In this document: positions 1 through 4,983 of the stretch, one piece after another
Layout: every line of letters begins with the position of its first letter
Position numbering within the stretch: position 1 is the stretch's first letter
Assembly: GCA_030609785.1 (NCBI GenBank)
Contig: JAUWTC010000121.1
Location: 1-7,398, forward strand
DNA length: 7,398 bases
Direction: 5' to 3'
From: Holophagae bacterium
Lineage (GTDB): Bacteria; Acidobacteriota; Thermoanaerobaculia; Thermoanaerobaculales; Sulfomarinibacteraceae
Notes under the pieces: generated by a model
Told to the model about the DNA's origin: nothing
Seen by the model: only the letters and a program-made list of their open reading frames with translations
Databases searched by the model: none
Translations under genes and position numbers: made by a program

Positions 1-382
1 CCGCCAGAAAACAGTGTTCGTTGCCCTTGAGGAGTTCGGTGTCGGATACCGTGCCCGGAGTGTGGGTACGGACGATCTCTCTCCGGACCAGTCCCTTGGC
101 CGTGGCAGGGTCCTCAACCTGTTCAGCCACCGCAACACGGTGGCCGGCGGTCAACAGTTTGCCCAGGTAGCCGTCGAAAGCGTGGTGAGGCACGCCGCAC
201 ATCGGCGCCTCGACCTTATCGTTATGGCGTCGCCGGGTCAGGGTGATGCCGAGAATTGGAGCGGCGGTCTGGGCGTCCTCGAAGAACAACTCGTAGAAAT
301 CACCCATCCGGTAAAGCAGCAGGGCCTGGCCGGCCTGCTCCTTGAGGTCGAGATACTGGCGGAGCATCGGTGTCAGTTTCAC
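1..382 (-). CDS. mutS: DNA mismatch repair protein MutS, N-terminal part (cut by window edge)
   Basis: MutS recognises mismatched or looped DNA and starts strand-directed repair with MutL. The 127 visible codons cover domain I, the mismatch-recognition domain. They begin VKLTPMLRQYLDLK and contain LLYRMGDFYELFFEDA, whose Phe-x-Glu (FYE) is the element that stacks on the mismatch. They continue with APMCGVPHHAFDGYLGKLL, the AVAEQVEDPATAKG segment and VRTHTPGTVSD, all in the order of bacterial MutS1. The rest of the gene (clamp, lever and ATPase domains) lies beyond the left edge. GTG at 382 is the first start after an in-frame TAA four codons upstream; an ATG at 367 is the alternative. Neither has a visible Shine-Dalgarno sequence, so the start is uncertain, and I see no convincing promoter. 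Identity rests on motif recognition and is strong; nothing in the visible part looks damaged. Confidence 0.95.
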   Translation of the reverse strand, partial: MKLTPMLRQYLDLKEQAGQALLLYRMGDFYELFFEDAQTAAPILGITLTRRRHNDKVEAPMCGVPHHAFDGYLGKLLTAGHRVAVAEQVEDPATAKGLVRREIVRTHTPGTVSDTELLKGNEHCFLA

Positions 383-386
383 TAGA

Positions 387-428
387 GTAGTTTACAGAAG
401 CTATCAGCCTAGGCACATGCAAAACTAC
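387..428. repeat. Short inverted repeat upstream of mutS
   Basis: GTAGTTT at 387-393 pairs with AAACTAC at 422-428 around a 28-nt loop. It lies directly upstream of the mutS start. It could be a leader hairpin or chance; I see no clear promoter here. The rest of 429-469 shows nothing I can name. Confidence 0.3.
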
Positions 429-469
429 CCAGGATGGCGGACTGGCACCGATGAACCCATGGTCTAATT

Positions 470-560
470 TTTCACCGCCAAGACGCAAAGAGCGCTAAGG
501 GTTTTAATTTCAATACCTTCTTTGCGTTCCCTTTGCGGTCTTTGCGTCTTTGCGGTTCAT
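470..560. repeat. Large imperfect inverted repeat, CGCAAAG type (copy A)
   Basis: The left arm at 471-501 pairs with the right arm at 529-559 with few mismatches, around a 27-nt AT-rich centre. Each arm is itself a degenerate tandem repeat of an 8-9 nt unit (CGCAAAGA): about three units on the left, and on the right the complementary unit TCTTTGCG. The right side has one unit more than copy B at 1978-2057. The centre is bounded by AAGG and CCTT and is similar to that of copy B. The element fills most of the spacer between mutS and the lipoprotein gene. Both neighbours are on the minus strand, so it is upstream of mutS and downstream of the lipoprotein gene. No protein is encoded. Confidence 0.85.
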
Positions 561-595
561 TTTTCTTCTTGTCCTGGCCGCATCGGTGTCGTTTC

Positions 596-625
596 CTGAA
601 TTTTGCAGGTGGCTAAGCTAATAGC
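596..625 (-). repeat. 30-bp 3'-flank element, copy 1
   Basis: This stretch matches 6434-6463 at 24 of 30 positions, sharing TGCAGG and GCTAAGCT cores at identical spacing. Read on the minus strand it begins about 5 bp after the TGA of the lipoprotein gene. It can form a small hairpin, GGCTA-loop-TAGCC, in the lipoprotein mRNA. There is no U-run after it, so it is not a standard intrinsic terminator. Confidence 0.6.
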
Positions 626-629
626 CCCC

Positions 630-1142
630 TCACCAGAGTGGGGGGAACTCGACGAAGAGGCGCCAGGCGGCGGCCTTGATGCTGGAACGCGATTTGACGG
701 GATCGAGGTTGAATCCAGACACCGTTCCCGACCAAATAACCGATTCGTCAACGGAACTCAACATCTCGACGACCAAGGTCGCTTCCCGGATATCGTCTTT
801 GGCTGCTGTGGGGCTGCCCGTCGTCTTGTCGGTCCACAGTTTGCGGCTTTCATAGTTCCTGAATCGAAGATGGGTCCTGACTCTGAAATCGGGTGTCCCG
901 TCTTCCAGTCTCGTGTAGGACCGTGCAACCAGTTCTTCTTGGACGACCTCTCGAGCCATCGCCTGGTACTTTGGATACAAGGAGGCTTCAGGCGCGACTG
1001 CCACAGCCGGACGGAAGGTCTTCAGCACGCTGAAATCTATGTCCTTGGTGTACTGAGTCCGAACCGGCAGTTCGGCGGGCTTGGTCGCACATCCGGCAAC
1101 GATCGCTGCGAACACGGCGAATATCCAGACTCTTTGGTACAT
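630..1142 (-). CDS. DUF4136-like outer-membrane or periplasmic lipoprotein
   Basis: The product is a 170-residue lipoprotein of unknown function. The first 18 residues form a type II signal peptide: MYQR, a hydrophobic stretch WIFAVFAAI, then the lipobox VAGC with the lipidated Cys18. The mature part follows the DUF4136 pattern: DIDFSVLKTF near residues 35-43, a middle helix, the PDFRVRTHLRF strand near 85-94, and ATLVVEMLSSVDESVIWSGTVSG at 121-143, the usual 'Asp/Ser... x-W-x-G' strand pair. It ends with FPP at 166-168, typical of the family. The ATG start is well supported by GGAGG six bases upstream on the minus strand. No enzymatic residues are apparent. The family is widespread in Gram-negative bacteria without an established role. 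The next upstream gene on this strand is over 200 bp away, so it is probably transcribed alone. Confidence 0.85.
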   Translation of the reverse strand: MYQRVWIFAVFAAIVAGCATKPAELPVRTQYTKDIDFSVLKTFRPAVAVAPEASLYPKYQAMAREVVQEELVARSYTRLEDGTPDFRVRTHLRFRNYESRKLWTDKTTGSPTAAKDDIREATLVVEMLSSVDESVIWSGTVSGFNLDPVKSRSSIKAAAWRLFVEFPPLW

Positions 1143-1167
1143 GATTTGCCTCCAGGGACACTCCGAG

Positions 1168-1194
1168 AATGACTTATCGTGGAAGAACGGTCAA
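1168..1194 (-). promoter_or_regulatory. Weak candidate promoter of the lipoprotein gene
   Basis: On the minus strand TTGACC (1194-1189) is a good -35 box, followed after 17 bp by a poor -10 box, CATTCT. A 6-bp inverted repeat, CTTATC and GATAAG, brackets the -35 region and could be an operator. The -10 match is weak, so this is only a suggestion. Confidence 0.25.
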
Positions 1195-1211
1195 TAGATA
1201 AGGTCGAAGGT

Positions 1212-1358
1212 CCCAGGGGACAGGGATCAGGGGAAAGGGATCAGGGAACAGGCGCGGTCAAGCGCGCGGCGGTGAAAATGCCGGAACCAACATCACCGCT
1301 CAACGTCGAAGGAAAAGGTGCCGGATGGTCCTGAACCCTGAACCCTGCGCCTTGTCCC
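1212..1358. repeat. Nested inverted repeat with GGGATCA / TGAACCC arms
   Basis: The left arm, about 1212-1256, is a purine-rich run of degenerate units such as CAGGGATCAGG, ending in AACAGGCGC. The right arm, about 1329-1358, is the reverse complement in kind: TGAACCCTGAACCCTG followed by GCGCCTTGTCCC. Between them sits a perfect 7-bp hairpin, GCGGTGA at 1269-1275 with TCACCGC at 1293-1299. The overall plan is short tandem units arranged as an inverted pair around a centre, as in the CGCAAAG/CACAAAG elements, but the unit differs. It occupies nearly the whole spacer between the HD gene's stop and the lipoprotein promoter region. Confidence 0.65.
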
Positions 1359-1359
1359 A

Positions 1360-1938
1360 TTAGCTCTTCCCCCCCCGAACCCACCAGTCGGAGTCCTGGT
1401 CAAACCACCAGTTATGAGCGTGGGACTGGAGAATGCTTTCCGCCAGTTCTTTGGCGGTATCCGTCTTGAGGCGTTTCAGCACGAAGGGGACCCACTCCTC
1501 GGCGGCGGCGGCGCCTCCGTCGAGGCGTTCCTTGAGCGAAAGCAGCATCTCCAGCTGATCGGCATCGTGGGCGACCACTGATTCACGGGTGACGCCCTCC
1601 CGATACTCGGAGATCAGGTCTTCCAGTTCGGCGCCGAAGGGGAGACCCTCTGTCTGATGTCGTGCTGCCATCGCTTCATCGACCTCGGTGTACTTCTGAT
1701 GGACGTAGTTGAGGTCGCCGGTTCGGGCTTCCGGAAGATCGTGAAACAGGGCCAGTTCGATCACCCGGTCCGCGTTGATCTCCGGCTCCAAGCGGGCCAG
1801 GGTCCAGGCGATGACGGCCATGCGAAAGACATGGTCGGCGACACTCTCACCCTCGGCGCCCGGGAGAAAATTCCACCCGCTGCGCGGTGTGCGCTTGAGC
1901 ATGCCCACTTCGAAAAGAAAATTGGTCACTCGGTCCAC
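1360..1938 (-). CDS. HD-domain phosphohydrolase (YfbR/HDDC2-like, probable 5'-deoxynucleotidase)
   Basis: This is a probable metal-dependent phosphohydrolase of 192 residues. The family includes YfbR and HDDC2, which remove the 5' phosphate from deoxynucleoside monophosphates. The metal-binding motifs are in order: His36 in ESVADHVFRMAV, the His66-Asp67 doublet in LALFHDLPEARTGD, and the late aspartate in AHDADQLEML near residue 127. The N-terminal FLFEVGMLKRTPRSGW is typical. The C-terminus is tryptophan-rich (HNWWF...DWWVRGG). I chose GTG at 1938 because GGAGG lies five bases upstream and a TATAAT box sits just beyond. A longer frame up to GTG 1986 would translate the intergenic repeat and is unlikely. 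The last residues are coded by a run of eight Gs (1365-1372 on the minus strand), so the exact C-terminus is sensitive to sequencing error. Substrate is inferred from family only. Confidence 0.88.
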   Translation of the reverse strand: MDRVTNFLFEVGMLKRTPRSGWNFLPGAEGESVADHVFRMAVIAWTLARLEPEINADRVIELALFHDLPEARTGDLNYVHQKYTEVDEAMAARHQTEGLPFGAELEDLISEYREGVTRESVVAHDADQLEMLLSLKERLDGGAAAAEEWVPFVLKRLKTDTAKELAESILQSHAHNWWFDQDSDWWVRGGKS

Positions 1939-1956
1939 GAGAACCTCCGGGGGTTG

Positions 1957-1985
1957 ATTATAGGCGCCATAAGAGAATTGAACCA
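1957..1985 (-). promoter_or_regulatory. Candidate promoter of the HD gene, -10 TATAAT
   Basis: A perfect -10 box TATAAT lies at 1962-1957 on the minus strand, predicting transcription from about 1950, immediately before the GGAGG ribosome site. The position 17 bp upstream is TGGTTC, a poor -35 match that falls inside the end of the CACAAAG inverted repeat; TTGTGG a few bases further out is an alternative. The -10 is convincing in position; the -35 is weak. Confidence 0.5.
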
Positions 1986-2057
1986 CAAAGACACAAAGAG
2001 CACGAAGGTCTTTATTTATAACACCTTCTTTGTGGTCTTCGTGTCTTCGTGGTTCAT
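1978..2057. repeat. Large imperfect inverted repeat, CACAAAG type (copy B)
   Basis: The left arm (1979-2007) and right arm (2028-2056) match at 25 of 29 paired positions around a 20-nt AT-rich centre. The unit is CACAAAGA, about three per arm. It aligns with copy A at 470-560 along its whole length, centre included, except that copy A has one more unit on the right. Where copy A has CGC in the left arm and GCG in the right, copy B has CAC and GTG. It fills the spacer between znuB and the HD gene. Confidence 0.85.
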
Positions 2058-2073
2058 ATGCGTTTTTGTTTTC

Positions 2074-2088
2074 GCCGAACCCTTCGGC
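2074..2088. repeat. Hairpin directly after the znuB stop codon
   Basis: GCCGAA-CCC-TTCGGC is a perfect 6-bp stem with a 3-nt loop, adjoining the znuB TGA at 2089-2091. On the minus strand it is followed by GAAAACAAAAACG, not a T-run, so it fits mRNA 3'-end protection or factor-dependent ending better than an intrinsic terminator. Confidence 0.5.
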
Positions 2089-2925
2089 TCATTGCCTGCT
2101 GCGCCGCCACACTAGGCGCACTCCCAGATACACAATGCCGGCCAGAACGATGGTGGTCGCACCGGCGGGGAGGTCGTAGGTGTAGCTCATGCCGAGGCCC
2201 ACCGTGGTGAAGGAGACGCTGAGGATGACTGCCAGGACCATGGTTCGACCCAGGGTGTTGGCAAAACGGCCGGCGACCGCTGCGGGAAGTGTCAGCAGGG
2301 CGATGACCAGTACGATTCCGACAATGCTGACCAGGAGGACGACCGTCAGCGCAGTGATGGTGTGAAGCAGGAGCGATAAGCGCCCAACGGGCAAGCCCCG
2401 CATCCTGGCGAAGGCCTCGTCGAAGCAAAGGGCCTGGATCTCCCCGTGCAGGGCGACGGCCACGGTGATGACGGCAATGTCCAGCAGGCCCATCAGCCAA
2501 AGGTCTGTGGTTCTCACCAGCAGTATATTGCCGAAGAGATAACTCATCAGGTCTTCGGTGTAGCCCGGGGTCGAGGCGATGAACAGGAGGCCGATCGCCA
2601 TGCCGACGGCCCAGATGGCGGCGATGACCGTGTCCTCCCGTTCACTCTGGTTGTGAGAAGCCTGGGCGATCAGAGCGGCTGCCACCAGGGCGGCTGCGGT
2701 GGCGCCCAGCATCGGGTCGGCCCAGCTGACGCCGTGAACCTCCTGGAGCCACCGGGCCAGGCCCAGACCGGCCAGCACGCAGTGGGCGATGGCTCCGGCG
2801 ATCGAGGATGTCCGTCGGACGACGACCCAGGTGCCGACCACTCCGGCGGCCAGGCTCCCCAGCAGCCCGGCCAAAAGGGCGTGTTGGAGGAACTCGAAGT
2901 GCAGGACTGCTTCGAAGAACTGCAT
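2089..2925 (-). CDS. znuB: Zinc ABC transporter permease (ZnuB-like)
   Basis: This 278-residue inner-membrane permease forms the channel through which the metal handed over by ZnuA is driven by ZnuC. It belongs to the ABC-3 family. The sequence shows about eight hydrophobic segments, starting with the one after FLQHALLAGLLGSLAAGVVG (residues 13-32). The family-typical RRTSSIAGAIAHCVLAGLGL follows at about 37-56, and a TPGYTEDLMSYLFGN loop near the middle. The cytoplasmic coupling region FDEAFARMRGLPV sits at about residues 168-180, where the ATPase docks. The C-terminal segments end in a basic tail, VWRRSRQ. Its ATG shares one base with the znuC stop (TGATG), and there is no clear ribosome site, so translation is probably coupled to znuC. 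Zinc rather than manganese is inferred from the histidine-rich partner ZnuA. Confidence 0.93.
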   Translation of the reverse strand: MQFFEAVLHFEFLQHALLAGLLGSLAAGVVGTWVVVRRTSSIAGAIAHCVLAGLGLARWLQEVHGVSWADPMLGATAAALVAAALIAQASHNQSEREDTVIAAIWAVGMAIGLLFIASTPGYTEDLMSYLFGNILLVRTTDLWLMGLLDIAVITVAVALHGEIQALCFDEAFARMRGLPVGRLSLLLHTITALTVVLLVSIVGIVLVIALLTLPAAVAGRFANTLGRTMVLAVILSVSFTTVGLGMSYTYDLPAGATTIVLAGIVYLGVRLVWRRSRQ

Positions 2926-3668
2926 CAGAGGTGCCGATCGTGGTGCACAACGTGCACATCTCCGCCATACAGCGTGTTGATCACCGAGCCGTCCAGGTGC
3001 GAGGTTGGATGGACGTCGACCGTGCCGTGGACGCAGATGACCGTGCGGACGAAGGAGGCGACGAATCCGAGATCGTGGGATACCAGGACGACGGTGCTCT
3101 CTCGGTTGAGTTCCTCCAGAAGGTCAAAGAAATCCTGTTCGACCTTGCGGTCCAGTCCGGCCTCGGGCTCGTCGAGGAGGAGGAGTTCAGGCTTGGGTGC
3201 AATGGCCCGGGCCAACAGGACACGCTGTCGCTGGCCACCAGACAGTTCCGAATAGGCGTTGCGCTCCAGGCCCTCGAGACCGACCCGAGCGATGGCCTCC
3301 GACGCTGCGGCGCGATCGGTTGCCGAAAAGGGACCCAAGTTTCGTCCGGGCCTCAGACACCCCATCAGTACGACATCGATCACCCGAATGGGGAAGTGGG
3401 GGTCAGTGACCGCATGCTGGGGCATGGCCCCGATTTTCGGCCGAGCCTGTTCGGGCGATTGGCCGAAGACCTTGATCGTTCCCGATTGTGGACGGAGAAG
3501 GCCGAGGATCAGCTTGACAAGCGTTGTCTTGCCGCCGCCGTTGGGACCGATGATGCTTGCAAAATCACCGCGTTCCACCGTGAAACTGACGTCTCTGAGG
3601 ACCGGCTCGACATAGCCGAAGGCGAATGACACGTCCCGGACGTCGATGACGGGGGTGTTCGGTGTCAT
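2925..3668 (-). CDS. znuC: Zinc ABC transporter ATP-binding protein (ZnuC-like)
   Basis: This 247-residue cytoplasmic ATPase powers zinc import through ZnuB. All nucleotide-binding motifs are present: Walker A GPNGGGKTT at 41-49, the Q-loop glutamine at 84 (MPQH), the signature LSGGQRQR at 142-149, Walker B LLLLDEP at 162-168 with catalytic Glu167, the D-loop EAGLD, and the switch histidine at 198 (VSHD). The start ATG overlaps the znuA stop as ATGA; GGAGG nine bases upstream, inside the end of znuA, serves as its ribosome site. The C-terminus is rich in histidine (HVVHHDRHL, 239-247), as in several zinc-transport ATPases, and might bind metal. The protein appears intact and of normal length. 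Confidence 0.95.
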   Translation of the reverse strand: MTPNTPVIDVRDVSFAFGYVEPVLRDVSFTVERGDFASIIGPNGGGKTTLVKLILGLLRPQSGTIKVFGQSPEQARPKIGAMPQHAVTDPHFPIRVIDVVLMGCLRPGRNLGPFSATDRAAASEAIARVGLEGLERNAYSELSGGQRQRVLLARAIAPKPELLLLDEPEAGLDRKVEQDFFDLLEELNRESTVVLVSHDLGFVASFVRTVICVHGTVDVHPTSHLDGSVINTLYGGDVHVVHHDRHL

Positions 3669-4582
3669 CGTGGTGTGCCTCCATGTGCCTCGAAGGCTCC
3701 GGCTATCCGTGCGGCGATCCTTTCGAGATTCGCCAGGAGATCGGGAGCCAAAGGGTCCAACTCGACCAGATCGGCATCGACGGCTGCCGCGACCGCTTCA
3801 GCGCTGGTGCCTGCGAACTGCGGTTGTACGAAGATCACCCGGTCACCCTGAGCCTTCGCACTGTCAATGAGACGGCTGAGGTGACGGCCGGTCGGATTTT
3901 TGCCCTCGTACTCGATCGCGACCTGCCGGAGTCCGTACCTTCGGGCGAAATGACCGAAGGCCGGGTGGAAGACGACGAGGCTTCGCCCGGCGTACGGGGC
4001 CATCTGAGCGGCAATTCGGCGATCGGCCGCCTCCAGTGCTTCGGTGTACGTCGCCAGGTTCTCCGTGAAGGTCTCGCAGACCTGTGGCCGAGCCTGGCAG
4101 AGGCAGCGGCACACCTGTTGGGCATACTCGATCGTCAAATGGGGATCCAGCCAGAAGTGCGGGTCCGGGCCCTGGGTGTGATGGTGTCTCCGGCGGTCCT
4201 GGTGATCGTGGTGGATCGCTTCGGCCGTCGACGTGCCGGTCTGCACCGTGACGGTCGGTGACCCTTGGCAGACCGTCAATCCCGGTTCGAGGTCGTGGAT
4301 TCGGGCGATAACGGTGCGCTCGAAAGGGAGTCCCAGGGGCAGCAGCAGATCGGCGTCCGAGACGGAGGCCATCAGGCGCGGGCTGGGCTCGAATGTTGCC
4401 GGGGACCTCCCCGGCGGAATCAGTACGGTCACCACCACTTCTGAGCCACCGAGGCGTTGAACGATTTCCTGTTGGGGCAGAATCGAGACGACGGCTGAAA
4501 TCGGTTCGCCGGCCATTCCATCAGAGACAGTGCCGACAAGGGCGGTGACCGTGAGGATGACACCGATGATGAACCGGGTCAC
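3665..4582 (-). CDS. znuA: Periplasmic zinc-binding protein (ZnuA/TroA family), atypical metal site
   Basis: The cluster A-I solute-binding protein captures metal in the periplasm and delivers it to ZnuBC. It has 305 residues from GTG 4582: a signal peptide (VTRFIIGVILTVTALVGTVSDGMAG, cleavage near 24-26), then the N-lobe. A charged histidine-rich loop (HHDHQ...RRRHHH, 124-135) precedes DPHFWLDP at 141-147. The C-lobe has VFHPAFGHFARRYGL (205-217) and EYEGKNPTGRHL. Usual ligands are present at His142 and His206, with Asp277 (LDPLAPD) a likely fourth. The first ligand, normally His in 'SPHTYEP', is Ala62 (SPATFEP). A cysteine cluster, VCRCLC at 157-162 plus Cys169, is unusual. The start is chosen by GGAGG four bases upstream and the GTGA overlap with the preceding gene; the frame continues upstream to 4732 but that part overlaps the regulator gene. 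Confidence 0.93.
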   Translation of the reverse strand: MTRFIIGVILTVTALVGTVSDGMAGEPISAVVSILPQQEIVQRLGGSEVVVTVLIPPGRSPATFEPSPRLMASVSDADLLLPLGLPFERTVIARIHDLEPGLTVCQGSPTVTVQTGTSTAEAIHHDHQDRRRHHHTQGPDPHFWLDPHLTIEYAQQVCRCLCQARPQVCETFTENLATYTEALEAADRRIAAQMAPYAGRSLVVFHPAFGHFARRYGLRQVAIEYEGKNPTGRHLSRLIDSAKAQGDRVIFVQPQFAGTSAEAVAAAVDADLVELDPLAPDLLANLERIAARIAGAFEAHGGTPR

Positions 4583-4854
4583 AGGACCTCCGCCGTGTCG
4601 GGGTCGGCCAGACACACCAGATGATTGACGTTGCATTCTCCACAGCGTTCTATTTCGTGTGTCTCGCTGAACTCCGTCCAATGGCGACGTTGCCTTTCGC
4701 TGAGGACACCGGTGCCGCGGCACAGCGGGCATGCGCCGTCAAGCGCTGACAATATCGCCGCACGGATGAACTCCGACCGGTTGGTGATGCCCTCCATCGC
4801 TCCGACCAGTGTGTCATCGGCCTTGAAGGTGATGATGTGAGCTTTGCCGTCCAT
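4579..4854 (-). CDS. Ribbon-helix-helix protein with Cys/His-rich tail; probable metal-responsive regulator of the zinc operon
   Basis: This 91-residue protein is the first gene of the operon. Residues 5-39 fit a CopG/NikR-type ribbon-helix-helix: a short strand AHIITFKAD, a helix, then NRSEFIRAAILSAL, whose 'NRSEFIR' is the hallmark of the second helix. Residues 40-81 carry CPLC (Cys42, Cys45), His58, His66, CGEC (Cys71, Cys74), His78 and Cys81, ample ligands for one or two zinc ions. The ATG at 4854 has GGAGG four bases upstream; the longer frame to 5142 would run through the divergent promoter region and into the kinase gene. The stop overlaps znuA's start as GTGA. I infer a dimeric repressor that reads metal through its tail and controls its own operon. 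I do not know a characterised member; the regulatory role is inference from fold, ligands and position. Confidence 0.82.
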   Translation of the reverse strand: MDGKAHIITFKADDTLVGAMEGITNRSEFIRAAILSALDGACPLCRGTGVLSERQRRHWTEFSETHEIERCGECNVNHLVCLADPDTAEVL

Positions 4855-4866
4855 ACGTCCTCCAGT

Positions 4867-4902
4867 GTTACGAATTATTACCCAGCGATGGACGAGAATC
4901 AA
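4867..4902 (-). promoter_or_regulatory. Promoter of the zinc-uptake operon with possible operator
   Basis: On the minus strand TTGATT (4902-4897) and AATAAT (4879-4874) are separated by exactly 17 bp, a good sigma-70-type pair. Transcription would begin near 4867, giving a leader of about a dozen bases that is little more than the ribosome site. GTAA occurs twice, exactly 10 bp apart (4881 and 4871), across the -10 box; such a one-turn direct repeat could bind a ribbon-helix-helix dimer pair. It does not look like a classical Zur box. Confidence 0.55.
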
Positions 4903-4923
4903 GAGGCGCCACCCGTGGTAGGC

Positions 4924-4940
4924 TGGATTCCGTGAATTCA
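4924..4940. promoter_or_regulatory. Near-palindrome in the divergent promoter region
   Basis: TGGATTC-CGT-GAATTCA is a 7-3-7 inverted repeat with one mismatch. It lies midway between the zinc operon promoter and the kinase start, where an operator for either gene could sit. I cannot identify a -35/-10 pair for the kinase itself. Confidence 0.35.
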
Positions 4941-4983
4941 ATAGGGCGCAGACAATGGATTGAGTCGCGAAGGGATGAGGACC

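Noticed and set aside
14..385. Open plus-strand frame of 123 codons
   Set aside because: It is the complement of mutS; its residues resemble no family, while the minus strand reads as clear MutS domain I.
603..1172. Open plus-strand frame of 189 codons
   Set aside because: It lies opposite the DUF4136 lipoprotein gene, which has a ribosome site and a lipobox; the plus-strand product looks random.
1939..1986. Longer N-terminus for the HD protein
   Set aside because: The extra residues would be coded partly by the repeat and would bypass the GGAGG/GTG start at 1938.
470..2057. CRISPR-like array
   Set aside because: The units are short, degenerate and contiguous, with no unique spacers of even length and no cas genes.
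2074..2088. Intrinsic terminator for the zinc operon
   Set aside because: The strand that matters has no T-run after the stem; the T-rich stretch is on the wrong side.
1657..2115. Plus-strand frame covering the CACAAAG repeat
   Set aside because: It runs opposite the HD gene and then through repeat DNA (NHKDTKSTK-like residues), a common artefact of this repeat.
4583..4732. 50-residue N-terminal extension of ZnuA
   Set aside because: It overlaps the ribbon-helix-helix gene in another frame and would put the signal peptide inside the protein.
4867..4882. Classical Zur box in the zinc promoter
   Set aside because: The AT-rich stretch is not a good inverted repeat of the GTTATA-N-TATAAC type; a 10-bp direct repeat fits better.
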